A stretch of DNA of 64,000 nt from an uncultured Alphaproteobacteria bacterium (GTDB taxonomy: Bacteria; Pseudomonadota; Alphaproteobacteria; HIMB59). Positions 25,115 to 33,634 of this stretch are shown here, piece by piece. Both the position numbers and the translations under genes were made by a program. Numbering within the stretch: position 1 is the stretch's first letter; every line of letters starts with the position of its first letter. Location of the stretch: positions 1-64,000 of the forward strand of contig CACGPU010000001.1 in the NCBI GenBank assembly GCA_902575065.1, written 5' to 3'. The notes under the pieces are model-generated. The model saw nothing but the letters and a program-made list of their open reading frames with translations, was not told the origin of the DNA and made no database searches.

Positions 25115-25935
25115 TGACTAAATATATATCTTCAACTATTAATCATTTTATTCTTTCAATTGGTTTACTTATTATGGTTGTTCCAATATGGATAATTTTT
25201 GCAAGCTCAACACATTCAAGCCTTTTTATAAATACCAACGGTTTACAATTTTTTTTAGGAGATAATTTTATTGATAATTACTCTAGGGTTTTATTTAAAC
25301 AATCTGGTTTTTTTAATGAAATAACAGCTCTTAAAATGTTTTTTAATAGTTTTGTTATGGCAACAGGTATAGCGACTTTATCTGTAATTACATCACTTAT
25401 GGCCGCATACGGTTTAGTTTATTTTAAAGTCAAATATGCGACTTTTATATTTTGGTTAATTTTTATTACTTTATTAGTTCCTTTGGAGCTTAGAATAATG
25501 CCCTCATACATAGTTATGTCAAAATTAAATCTTGTAAATACATTTGCTGGCTTAATTCTACCTATCTCTGCCTCTGCAATAGCAACCTTCTTTTTTAGAC
25601 AATTTTATAAATCAATTCCTGATGAATTATTAGAAGCGGCTAAATTAGATGGAACTAATAGTTTTAGATTTTTTATAGATTTTTTAATTCCTTTATCTAA
25701 AACGATGATTGCTGCTGTTTTTATATTTATGTTCGTATTTGGCTATAATCAATACCTTTGGCCATTAATAATGACTACTAGTGAACAATATTGGACGGTT
25801 GTAATGGGTCTTAAGACAATGTACGGATCTATTGCTGACCGCTTTGCTTTTGTAATTATGTCAATGATCCCACCAGTAATTATAATTATTTTTCTACAAA
25901 AATTATTTATTCAAGGAATATTTCAAAATAAATGA
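25114..25935 (+). CDS. ugpE: Ugp-type ABC transporter permease, UgpE-like copy 1
   Basis: A 273-residue six-helix permease. Core motifs are LVPLELRIMPSYIVMSKLNLVNTFAGLILP and the EAA loop LLEAAKLDGTNSFRFFIDFLIPLSK, followed by FGYNQYLWPLIMTT. It begins at the last base of the ugpA stop (TAATG) and its own stop overlaps the start of a second, clearly paralogous UgpE (25932). Copy 2 is very similar along its whole length, indicating a tandem duplication. With one UgpA and two UgpE-like chains, the complex may exist in two forms, or one copy may be for a different substrate (inference). Confidence 0.92.
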   Translation: MTKYISSTINHFILSIGLLIMVVPIWIIFASSTHSSLFINTNGLQFFLGDNFIDNYSRVLFKQSGFFNEITALKMFFNSFVMATGIATLSVITSLMAAYGLVYFKVKYATFIFWLIFITLLVPLELRIMPSYIVMSKLNLVNTFAGLILPISASAIATFFFRQFYKSIPDELLEAAKLDGTNSFRFFIDFLIPLSKTMIAAVFIFMFVFGYNQYLWPLIMTTSEQYWTVVMGLKTMYGSIADRFAFVIMSMIPPVIIIIFLQKLFIQGIFQNK

Positions 25936-26783
25936 AATTCAAACCATTAGAAATACTAACACACATTATTCTCATACTTGGCGTTTTATTAATGGTATTA
26001 CCAATTTGGTTTTCTTTTGCCACTTCAACTCATGATAATGTTTCAATAATGACTGAGGGAATGAAATTTTTTTTAGGTGAGAGTTTTTCTCAAAATTACA
26101 ATGAAGTTTTGAATGAAAAAGGGGGTTGGTCTGAGGAAGTTACTGCAGCAAGAATGTTTGTAAATAGTTTTATTATGGCTCTTGGTATCGCAACGTTGAA
26201 AGTTGTCATCTCAGCTATGTCAGCTTACGCATTAGTTTATTTTAGATTTAAATTAGCTGTTCCAATATTTTGGCTAATTTTTATTACTCTTTTAGTTCCA
26301 CTAGAAGTAAGAATTTTTCCAAGTTATAAAATTGTATCAGATCTTGGTCTTACAAATACATATACAGGACTTATACTCCCACTAGTTGCTTCTGCTACTG
26401 CAACATTTTTCTTTAGACAATTTTATAAAACAATCCCTGATGAATTGTTAGAGTCTGCAAAATTAGATGGTGCAAATAGTTGGAGATTTTTTATTGACTT
26501 CTTATTGCCTCTATCAAAAACAATGTTAGCGGCTATGTTTATTTTTATGTTTGTCTATGGATATAGCCAATATTTATGGCCTTTAATAATGACTACTGAC
26601 GAAAAATATTGGACAGTAGTGATGGGAATGAAGATAATTTTTACAGAAAATTATGAGGGTGTTGCTTTACCTAGAACAGGTGAAAGATTTGCCTATATTA
26701 TATTATCAATGCTACCACCTGTGTTAGTTGTTGTAATTCTTCAAAGATGGTTTATCAAAGGATTGATTCAAACAGAAAAATAA
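25932..26783 (+). CDS. ugpE: Ugp-type ABC transporter permease, UgpE-like copy 2
   Basis: A 283-residue paralogue of the preceding gene with the same core: LVPLEVRIFPSYKIVSDLGLTNTYTGLILP, EAA loop LLESAKLDGANSWRFFIDFLLPLSK and YGYSQYLWPLIMTT. It has ten residues more, mainly around the TENYEGVALPRTGERFA loop, where copy 1 reads MYGSIADRFA. Loop length and sequence in this region match UgpE of other bacteria, so this copy is probably the ancestral form (inference). The start overlaps copy 1 by 4 nt (ATGA) and the ugpC ATG follows 2 nt after its stop. Confidence 0.92.
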   Translation: MKFKPLEILTHIILILGVLLMVLPIWFSFATSTHDNVSIMTEGMKFFLGESFSQNYNEVLNEKGGWSEEVTAARMFVNSFIMALGIATLKVVISAMSAYALVYFRFKLAVPIFWLIFITLLVPLEVRIFPSYKIVSDLGLTNTYTGLILPLVASATATFFFRQFYKTIPDELLESAKLDGANSWRFFIDFLLPLSKTMLAAMFIFMFVYGYSQYLWPLIMTTDEKYWTVVMGMKIIFTENYEGVALPRTGERFAYIILSMLPPVLVVVILQRWFIKGLIQTEK

Positions 26784-26785
26784 AA

Positions 26786-27832
26786 ATGAGTTTTTTAGAA
26801 TTACAAAATATTACTAAAATATATCCTAATGGCACTAAAGCTGTTAATGAGACTTCTTTAAATATTGAAAATGGAGAATTTGTTGTATTTGTTGGACCTA
26901 GTGGATGTGGCAAATCAACATTATTAAGAATGATTGCAGGTCTGGAGGATATTACAAATGGAGAAATATCTCTAGATGGAAATATTATTAATAAAATTGA
27001 TCCATCTGAAAGAGATGTAGCAATGGTTTTTCAAAATTATGCACTTTATCCTCATATGTCAGTATTTAATAATATGGCTTATGGTCTTAAAAATAGAGGA
27101 ATATCTAAAGAAGAGATCAATAACAAAGTTAATGATGTAGCTAAACTCTTAGAAATAGATCAATTACTCACAAGAAAACCAAGTATGCTTTCAGGAGGGC
27201 AAAGGCAACGAGTTGCAATGGGAAGAGCCATAGTTAGAAATCCAAAAATATTTTTATTTGATGAACCATTATCTAACTTAGATGCAAAATTAAGAAATCA
27301 AATGCGTTTGGAAATCAAACGTCTTCAAAGACAAATGGGCGTAACAAGTATTTTTGTTACCCATGATCAAACAGAAGCGATGACACTAGGGGATAGGATA
27401 GTAGTAATTAACAATGGTGTTGTTGAACAAGTTGGTACACCTAAAGAGATATACTCTAAACCAAATACTAAATTTGTTGCTGAATTTATAGGATCCCCAC
27501 AGATGAATTTATTTAATTGCAAAATTGAAAATGGCATAGCTCATATAGCTGATATGAAAATTAACCTTAATAATTCTACAAACTTAGATGATGCTACTTT
27601 AGGTATAAGGCCAGACGATATCTTAATATCAGATAATGGAAAGCATTCTTGTGTAGCAAATTTAGTTGAATATTTAGGTTCAGATATGATCATTTATTCA
27701 AAAATTGGTGATCAAGAGTTTAGTTGTAAATTGTCTTCGAAGATAAATCTAAATTCAGGAGATACATTTAAATTTGATATATCTGGTACATCAGTGCACC
27801 TTTTTGATAACACTACGGGTTCAAGAGTATAA
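26786..27832 (+). CDS. ugpC: Ugp-type ABC transporter ATPase
   Basis: ATP-binding subunit, 348 residues from the ATG at 26786. An upstream in-frame start at 26747 would overlap the permease and add 13 residues before the conserved FLELQNITKIYP start, so it is rejected. Walker A is GPSGCGKST, the signature LSGGQRQRVAMGRA, Walker B LFDEPLSNLD and H-loop VTHDQTEAM. The C-terminal 100 residues form the TOBE-type regulatory domain of the MalK/UgpC group (IGSPQMNLF, then LGIRPDDI). It completes a full B-A-E-E-C importer. Confidence 0.93.
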   Translation: MSFLELQNITKIYPNGTKAVNETSLNIENGEFVVFVGPSGCGKSTLLRMIAGLEDITNGEISLDGNIINKIDPSERDVAMVFQNYALYPHMSVFNNMAYGLKNRGISKEEINNKVNDVAKLLEIDQLLTRKPSMLSGGQRQRVAMGRAIVRNPKIFLFDEPLSNLDAKLRNQMRLEIKRLQRQMGVTSIFVTHDQTEAMTLGDRIVVINNGVVEQVGTPKEIYSKPNTKFVAEFIGSPQMNLFNCKIENGIAHIADMKINLNNSTNLDDATLGIRPDDILISDNGKHSCVANLVEYLGSDMIIYSKIGDQEFSCKLSSKINLNSGDTFKFDISGTSVHLFDNTTGSRV

Positions 27833-27844
27833 GTTTTACAAAGT

Positions 27845-28576
27845 CTATTTTGGTAAAATACACACAGGGATTGGGTTCATTTTATGAACGTTATTTTTTC
27901 TAATCTCAAGATACTTTTGTCTATTTGATGAATTTTCATTAAGCATTGCCTCTTCAATTTCAGAGTAACTTAAACCAACTTGATCTTCATCAGATCTTCC
28001 ATCAGTCCATAAACCATCTGTTGGGGCTGCATCTATTATGTCTTGGTTTATATTTAGTTCCTTCCCCATATCCCATACTTCTGTTTTTAGGCAATCTGCG
28101 ATTGGAGAAATATCTACTCCTCCATCACCGTATTTTGTATAAAAACCAATTCCAAAGTCTTCAACTTTATTTCCTGTGCCAACAACAATTCCGTTATTGC
28201 TAGCTGCTATTTGATACAAAGTCATCATCCTTAATCGAGCCTGTGAATTTGCATAACCGTGTTCAGAGTCATTTTTAGCAAGAGCTGATTTAAAACTTTC
28301 AAATACAAGAGAGAGGTCTATTTTAAAGTCCACTACATTACTAAAATTCTTTTTTAACCAGTCTATATGATTTATACCTCTTTCATTAGTTGTTTTGTGA
28401 TCAAGTATTGGCATGTTCGCAACAAAAGTTTTTAAGCCTGTTTTTGCTGACAACGTACTTGTTACAGCAGAGTCAATACCTCCAGAAATACCAATAACTA
28501 ACGCATCAACATTATTTGAATGTGCATAATCTTTTATCCAATTTGATATAAATTCAATTTTTTCTTTGGTATGCAT
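27845..28576 (-). CDS. nadE: NH3-dependent NAD+ synthetase
   Basis: Last step of NAD synthesis: amidation of deamido-NAD with ATP and ammonia. The 243-residue protein is the short form with only the synthetase domain. The PP-loop ISGGIDSAV is near residue 30, NSQARLRMMTLYQIA and VVGTGNKVEDFGIGFYTKYGDGGVDISPIADCLK are the substrate and ATP-binding segments. No glutaminase domain is fused, so ammonia must be used or supplied in trans. It converges on ugpC with a 12-nt gap and is divergent from the CFA synthase gene. Confidence 0.93.
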   Translation of the reverse strand: MHTKEKIEFISNWIKDYAHSNNVDALVIGISGGIDSAVTSTLSAKTGLKTFVANMPILDHKTTNERGINHIDWLKKNFSNVVDFKIDLSLVFESFKSALAKNDSEHGYANSQARLRMMTLYQIAASNNGIVVGTGNKVEDFGIGFYTKYGDGGVDISPIADCLKTEVWDMGKELNINQDIIDAAPTDGLWTDGRSDEDQVGLSYSEIEEAMLNENSSNRQKYLEIRKNNVHKMNPIPVCILPK

Positions 28577-28701
28577 ATTTTGTATTACGTTAGATTAATA
28601 TTAAAAGTTCAACTATTTAATTGATATTTTAATTCATTTTATCAATCAATATATGATAAAATTTTATAAATTTTGTATATTTAGATATTTATAAGAAAAT
28701 T

Positions 28702-29889
28702 ATGTCTTTTAGGGTACTTAAATTTTTAATTAAACACTTAATCAAAACAAGATCTGTTATTATAAAATTTGATGGAAATGATCATCTTATTGACAACGGC
28801 ACTGATCCATTAATTTTACAGATTAATAACAAGAAATTTTTAAATAAAATTTTTTATGCTCCTTCTCTCGTGCTTACAGAAGGATATATGGATAAAGATT
28901 ACGAGTTAAACAATTCGACTTTTTATGAGTTTTCTGAATTACTTATTGAAAATTATAATAAATACCTTGAAAAAATATCAAATACTCTAATATTTAGAAT
29001 TATTTTAATTATCAATCCACTATTTCAGTTAAATTTCGTTAAGAGTTCAAAAAGTAATGTCGCAAGTCACTACGATTTATCTGATAGGTTGTATGACTTA
29101 TTTTTGGATAAAACTAGGCAATATTCATGCGCATACTTTGAAAATGAAAACGATTCATTAACACAAGCACAAACTAACAAAATGAGCAGATTAGCTGACA
29201 AATTATTATTAAATTCCAATGATAGAGTTTTGGACATAGGTTGTGGGTGGGGATCACTTAGTAGACATTTTGCAGATCATCATGACTGTAAAGTAAAGGG
29301 TGTTTCATTATCTGAAGAGCAAATTAAATACTGTAATGACCAACTTAAAAAGTCAGATAAAAAAGAAAATTTATCTTATTCTTTACAAGATTATAGAGAT
29401 GAAGAGAATTCTTATACAAAAATAGTTTCTGTTGGAATGTTTGAGCATGTAGGAAAACCCTTTTACAAAACATATTTTAAAAAAATATATAATTTGTTAT
29501 CTGATGATGGCATAGCGGTAGTACATACAATCGGCAATATTAGAGTTCCGAAAATGACTCCTGCATTTATTAGAAAATATATTTTTCCTGGTGGCTATAT
29601 ACCATCTTTGTCAGAGGTAATGCCAGCAGTAGAAAAATCTGGACTTATAATCTCAGATGTAGAGGTCCTTAGATTACATTATGCTAAAACACTTTCTCAT
29701 TGGTTTAAAAATTTTAAAAAAGAAGAAAAAGAAGTTCTTAAACTGTATGATGATAGATTTATAAGAATGTGGGAGGCTTATTTAAATTTAAGTGAATTAT
29801 CTTTTACCAAAGGTGATAATGTGATTTTCCAACTAGTTTTAACTAAAAAAAGAGACTCATTTCCTTTGGTTAGAAAAAAAATTAGTTAA
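28702..29889 (+). CDS. Cyclopropane-fatty-acyl-phospholipid synthase family methyltransferase
   Basis: SAM-dependent enzyme of 395 residues that adds a methylene group to unsaturated acyl chains of membrane lipids. Typical features are VASHYDLSDRLYDLFLDKTRQYSCAYF, the SAM-binding LDIGCGWGSLSRHFA (about 175-190), VSLSEEQIKYC, MFEHVGKPFYKTYF and the IFPGGYIPSLSEV segment. N-terminal residues 1-110 form the smaller lipid-binding region. Transcribed alone. Close homologues can methylate other positions of fatty acids, so the exact product is uncertain. Confidence 0.9.
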   Translation: MSFRVLKFLIKHLIKTRSVIIKFDGNDHLIDNGTDPLILQINNKKFLNKIFYAPSLVLTEGYMDKDYELNNSTFYEFSELLIENYNKYLEKISNTLIFRIILIINPLFQLNFVKSSKSNVASHYDLSDRLYDLFLDKTRQYSCAYFENENDSLTQAQTNKMSRLADKLLLNSNDRVLDIGCGWGSLSRHFADHHDCKVKGVSLSEEQIKYCNDQLKKSDKKENLSYSLQDYRDEENSYTKIVSVGMFEHVGKPFYKTYFKKIYNLLSDDGIAVVHTIGNIRVPKMTPAFIRKYIFPGGYIPSLSEVMPAVEKSGLIISDVEVLRLHYAKTLSHWFKNFKKEEKEVLKLYDDRFIRMWEAYLNLSELSFTKGDNVIFQLVLTKKRDSFPLVRKKIS

Positions 29890-29930
29890 ATATCTCTGTT
29901 TTTGAATTCATATTCAATTATATTTACTTA

Positions 29931-30875
29931 ATGTCATATGAGCAAAAAATTATTAATTATTTTGAAAAGAATTATAAGAAAATAGGTGATGATTGTGCTT
30001 ATATAAACTCAACAAAACAATTAATCTCTTCTGATACTTTAGTTGAAAATAAGCATTTTGATCTAAAGTATTTTACTCCTCAAAACATAGCTCACAGACT
30101 TTTTCTTTCAAATTATAGTGATATTCAATCCTCAGGTGGCGTACCTAAATATGTTCTACTAAATATTAGTTTCCCAAATAAAAACTATAATTTTGTGCAA
30201 CAAATAATAACTAATTTTCATAGAATATGCCTAAGAAATAAGATTGAGATAATAGGCGGGGATACTACTTCTTCTGAGAAAATATTTTTATCTTTAACAA
30301 TTATTAGCGATAAAATTAATAATACTAAAATAACAAAGAGATCTAATGCTAAGGTTGATGATAAAATTTATACATTTTCAGGTATTGGATATTCAAAACT
30401 AGGATACCTAAGTTTATATAGTAAGTTTAAATTACCTAATAATTTAAAAAATTTATCAGTAAAACAATTTTTAAAACCTAAAATGTATATTTATCAAGAT
30501 ATATTTAGGCATCTAAATATTACAAGTTGTATGGATTTATCAGATAGTCTTTTATCAACTTTAGAAACTATTTCGTTGAAATCCAAAAAAAAAATTAAAT
30601 TAAATAATCTCAACTCTGTTAATTCTAAGCTTTGTAAGTTTTTTGAAGAAGAAAAATATATTTCACTTATTTTATCTAGTGGGGAGGAGTATGTTCCAGT
30701 TTTTACCTCACCTAAAAACTTATTATATTTAAATAAAAAAAAACTTTTAATTGAAAGGGGTATTAGAATTATATGTATTGGAAGTGTAGAAAAAGGAAAG
30801 GGTGTAAATCTAAAAAAATTTAATCTTGCCAAAGTAAAAAAATTTGACCATTTTAAAAATAATTACTCTCTTTAA
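29931..30875 (+). CDS. thiL: Thiamine-monophosphate kinase
   Basis: Phosphorylates thiamine phosphate to the active diphosphate. The 314-residue protein belongs to the AIR synthase fold: KIGDDCAYI, ISSDTLVENKHFDLKYFTPQNIAHRLFLSNYSDIQSSGGVP, and EIIGGDTTSSEKIFLSLTIIS carry the Asp residues that bind Mg-ATP. The SDTLVExxHF motif separates it from SelD and PurM. The sequence is very Lys- and Asn-rich, following the AT bias. It overlaps the end of the convergent selU gene by 23 nt. Confidence 0.85.
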   Translation: MSYEQKIINYFEKNYKKIGDDCAYINSTKQLISSDTLVENKHFDLKYFTPQNIAHRLFLSNYSDIQSSGGVPKYVLLNISFPNKNYNFVQQIITNFHRICLRNKIEIIGGDTTSSEKIFLSLTIISDKINNTKITKRSNAKVDDKIYTFSGIGYSKLGYLSLYSKFKLPNNLKNLSVKQFLKPKMYIYQDIFRHLNITSCMDLSDSLLSTLETISLKSKKKIKLNNLNSVNSKLCKFFEEEKYISLILSSGEEYVPVFTSPKNLLYLNKKKLLIERGIRIICIGSVEKGKGVNLKKFNLAKVKKFDHFKNNYSL

Positions 30876-31893
30876 TAACTCTTTTAATATTTATTAAATT
30901 GATTTTATTTAAATATATCTCTTTATAAATATTACTGTCATTTTCAGCTCGAGTCTTTTTATAAGCTCTATCGTAATGATATTCAATTAATGATTTTACA
31001 AACTGAAAATACTCCTTTTTTTTTAAATTTACTTCAATAAGTTTAAATTCCTCTTTTGGAATAATTTTCTTTAATACAATAAGCGCATTTTTCATTAAAT
31101 CTGGTGAATTAGTAAAATATTTGTAATCTTTTAAAATGAATTTCACCCTCTCTGTTAAATTACTCTTTATTTTTACATTTTTACCCAAAGGCATATTTTT
31201 CCAAATTTTACTTGGAATACTTAACTTACCCACTTTAATACTTTCTGCTTCAACCCATATATTTTTTCTTGAATTGAAAGAGTGAAGTTTTTCATAAATT
31301 AATGTTTCAAATAATTTTTGTGATGGTTGAACAGTATTTGGTATATTTCCCAAAATAGAGCCTTTATGTTTGGCCAAACCTTCAAAATCGATCACTTGAT
31401 ATTTTTTTGATAATTCTTTAATAAAAAGTGTTTTCCCTACACCCGTTACACCCATAATTTGGTTAAATTTAAATTTATCAGTATTATTTTCAAAAAAATC
31501 TACTACATAACCTCTGTAAGTCTTATATCCACCCTCTAATAATGTTACGTCGTAACCTATTTGTTTAAGAACTAAATATAAACTAAGTGATCTAAGACCA
31601 CCTCTCCAACAATAAATTAATGTTTTATTTTTTTTATCAAATTTTATTTTATTAATAATTTTGGAAATATTTGCACTAATAATACTAGCTCCTTCTTTTT
31701 TAGCTAAAAAAGAATTCTCTTTATATTTTAATCCTATTTCATGACGTTGTTTATTTGTTAATACGGGATAATTTACTGATCTTGGGATATGGTCTTCAAC
31801 AAACTCTAATGGGGTTCTTACATCAATTATAGTATTATAATCATCGATAGTAGTACTTTTATACGATGTTTTATTGATGCGCATATTTTTCAT
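30853..31893 (-). CDS. selU: tRNA 2-selenouridine synthase
   Basis: Replaces sulfur by selenium (via a geranylated intermediate) at the wobble 2-thiouridine of tRNAs for Lys, Glu and Gln. The 346-residue protein has an N-terminal rhodanese domain (DYNTIIDVRTPLEFVEDHIP and the catalytic Cys in LIYCWRGGLRS) and a P-loop domain (MGVTGVGKTLFIKELS). The start can be at 31893 or at the Met three codons in (31884); both overlap the divergent DUF3108 gene. No selD is in the window, so whether selenium is used is open; without selenophosphate the enzyme would only geranylate. Confidence 0.9.
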   Translation of the reverse strand: MKNMRINKTSYKSTTIDDYNTIIDVRTPLEFVEDHIPRSVNYPVLTNKQRHEIGLKYKENSFLAKKEGASIISANISKIINKIKFDKKNKTLIYCWRGGLRSLSLYLVLKQIGYDVTLLEGGYKTYRGYVVDFFENNTDKFKFNQIMGVTGVGKTLFIKELSKKYQVIDFEGLAKHKGSILGNIPNTVQPSQKLFETLIYEKLHSFNSRKNIWVEAESIKVGKLSIPSKIWKNMPLGKNVKIKSNLTERVKFILKDYKYFTNSPDLMKNALIVLKKIIPKEEFKLIEVNLKKKEYFQFVKSLIEYHYDRAYKKTRAENDSNIYKEIYLNKINLINIKRVIKESNYF

Positions 31894-32626
31894 AATTTTT
31901 TTAATAATATATCCATATTACCTGAACTCTAAAGTAATAAATCTAAAATATGAAATTGATTGGAAATCAATTCACCTAGCAGACTTATTCTGGAAAATTA
32001 AAATTGAAGATAATTTATATGAAATTGATTTCACAATTAAAAGTTATGGTGTGACTGACAAAATTTATGGGTATGAGTCTATTACAAAAGTTAGTGGAGA
32101 AATTAAAGATGATAGCTTCAATCCCATAATTTATAAAAGTAAAACAAAAAGCTCTAAACAGGATAGATTTGAAAATATTATTTTTAACAAGAATGGTACT
32201 ATATCAAATATTGAAATTTCAAAAGAACTCTCCAGTGATCAAATTAATTTGCAAAATACTTTAATTAATGATTATAAATTTTTCACTGATCCGATATCAC
32301 AATTAGTTCAATATTTTATTTTCCAAACAGATTCAAAAAGGTTAATTATTGATGGAATTAACATTTATGAATTATCATCCATTACAAAAAATACTGAAAA
32401 CTTAAAATCTAATAATCCTTCAATATACAAGGGAAACGCTGAAGTTATAGATTTAGTATTTCCTTTTTTTAAAGGTCTTTATAAAGAGAATAAAAAAAAT
32501 AATTTAGAAGTTATAACGGTTTATTCATTTGAAAAAGAAATAATTAAAATTCCTGCTAAATTTAGAATTAATTCAAAAAAATTTAAAGCTAATCTTCATT
32601 TGAAAGAATATGAAATTCTTCAATAA
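31877..32626 (+). CDS. DUF3108 family exported protein
   Basis: A 249-residue protein starting with a hydrophobic leader (about residues 1-17) and continuing with VINLKYEIDWKSIHLADLFWKIKIED, then repeated beta strands as in the DUF3108 family of periplasmic proteins. A typical sign is the strand pair Y-G-x-x-D-K and the KSKTKSSKQDRFENI stretch. Function unknown. The ATG at 31877 is preferred over the TTG one codon before. Its 5' end overlaps the 5' end of the divergent selU gene. The stop overlaps the next gene's ATG by 1 nt. Confidence 0.75.
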   Translation: MRIFFIIFLIIYPYYLNSKVINLKYEIDWKSIHLADLFWKIKIEDNLYEIDFTIKSYGVTDKIYGYESITKVSGEIKDDSFNPIIYKSKTKSSKQDRFENIIFNKNGTISNIEISKELSSDQINLQNTLINDYKFFTDPISQLVQYFIFQTDSKRLIIDGINIYELSSITKNTENLKSNNPSIYKGNAEVIDLVFPFFKGLYKENKKNNLEVITVYSFEKEIIKIPAKFRINSKKFKANLHLKEYEILQ

Positions 32627-33057
32627 TGAAAGTAACAAAAAATAGATCAATCTTAAAAACTATAAGTTATAGAATAGTTGGTTTTATAAATACTTTTCTG
32701 ATAAGTTTTTTTGTTATTTCTTATGGTTCAGAAAACTTTGATGCAACTTCTCCTTTCTATGTAGCTTTAATTGTTTTCATTTTAAAAATGATTACATACT
32801 ATTTTCATGAAAGAGTATGGAATTTATACAAATATGGCAGATTTAATCAAAAAGTAATTAGACTCAGATCATTTTTCAAGGCACTCTCATGGAGATTAGC
32901 CGCATCTACAATAACATTTATTTCTGCTATGTTTATTACATCAAACTTAGATTGGACAAAATTCATTGTCATTTATGAAATAATGAACGGTATATTAATT
33001 TATTATATTCATGAGAGAGTCTGGAATAAAATTCAATGGGGAAGAATTAAAATATGA
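32626..33057 (+). CDS. Tandem DUF2061 membrane protein
   Basis: A 143-residue protein made of two copies of the approximately 60-residue DUF2061 domain. Repeat 1 runs from RSILKTISYRIVGF to YYFHERVWNLYKYGR, repeat 2 from RSFFKALSWRLAAS to YYIHERVWNKIQWGR. Each half has two hydrophobic segments and ends in the HERVWN box. The role is unknown; the family is small integral membrane proteins. It overlaps both the DUF3108 gene (1 nt) and the following membrane protein gene (4 nt, ATGA). Confidence 0.88.
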   Translation: MKVTKNRSILKTISYRIVGFINTFLISFFVISYGSENFDATSPFYVALIVFILKMITYYFHERVWNLYKYGRFNQKVIRLRSFFKALSWRLAASTITFISAMFITSNLDWTKFIVIYEIMNGILIYYIHERVWNKIQWGRIKI

Positions 33058-33401
33058 ATTTCATATTTAAAATTGAAAATAACCTTATGGAGCTTTTTAA
33101 AGGCAATTTACCTTTATACAAAAGTTATTGGATTTATTACGTTCTTGTTAATTTCCTTATTTCGGCACCTCTATTGCTCGTCACAAAAATACATATACAA
33201 AATTTTATTTATACATTTTCATTATATCTTGTATTAAATCTAATCTATTACTTTACATCTTGCATTGGTGTTTGGAGAAGTTCTCAAAAATATAAAGGCA
33301 ATAAAATACTATCTTTTTTAGCTAGATTAATCGTAGTAATAGGCATATCTACAACTATCTTAGAATTGAAAACTATCCTAACTATCATTTATAGTTTTTG
33401 A
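33054..33401 (+). CDS. Small membrane protein of unknown function
   Basis: A 115-residue protein with about three hydrophobic stretches (roughly residues 25-45, 50-70 and 85-112). I do not recognise a family. The start overlaps the DUF2061 stop as ATGA, so translation is likely coupled. The segment FTSCIGVWRSSQKYKGN between the second and third stretch recalls other small bacterial inner-membrane proteins, but this is not enough for a name. Confidence 0.65.
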   Translation: MNFIFKIENNLMELFKGNLPLYKSYWIYYVLVNFLISAPLLLVTKIHIQNFIYTFSLYLVLNLIYYFTSCIGVWRSSQKYKGNKILSFLARLIVVIGISTTILELKTILTIIYSF

Positions 33402-33449
33402 TTATTTAAAAGCCTTCAAATATGAAAAAAAATCCATATTATCAATTTC

Positions 33450-33629
33450 ATGGATGATGAAACACAATTAAAAGTTAGAAAATTTCTCAAAAGGTTAGGG
33501 ATTAGCTCACAACAAGAACTTAATCAATTCATTGAAAATAACCCTGATGTAAAGGATCTATCGATAAAAGTATCTTTTGAAATTAATAATAAGAATGTTT
33601 TTGAGTTTGAAGATAAAATAAATAATTAA
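33450..33629 (+). CDS. DUF6494-like small protein
   Basis: A 59-residue ORF from the ATG at 33450 to the TAA at 33627-33629. It reads MDDETQLKVRKFLKRLGISSQQ, then QELNQFIENNP, then an alternating strand pattern ending in FEFEDKINN. The short helix-helix-beta layout with the RKFLKxxGxxSQ box matches the small DUF6494 family common in alpha- and betaproteobacteria. No function is known. It fills the gap between a small membrane protein gene and the DUF502 gene (5 nt before the latter), supporting a real co-transcribed gene. Confidence 0.72.
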   Translation: MDDETQLKVRKFLKRLGISSQQELNQFIENNPDVKDLSIKVSFEINNKNVFEFEDKINN

Positions 33630-33634
33630 TATAA

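Noticed and set aside
28620-28646. Inverted repeat ATTGATA...TATCAAT in the nadE/CFA synthase divergent spacer
   Set aside because: Seven-base AT-rich arms with a 13-nt gap are expected by chance at this base composition; no second copy noticed.
29931-30875. SelD (selenophosphate synthetase) as partner of the adjacent selU
   Set aside because: The protein has the ThiL motif SDTLVExxHF and lacks the SelD N-terminal Cys/Sec region.
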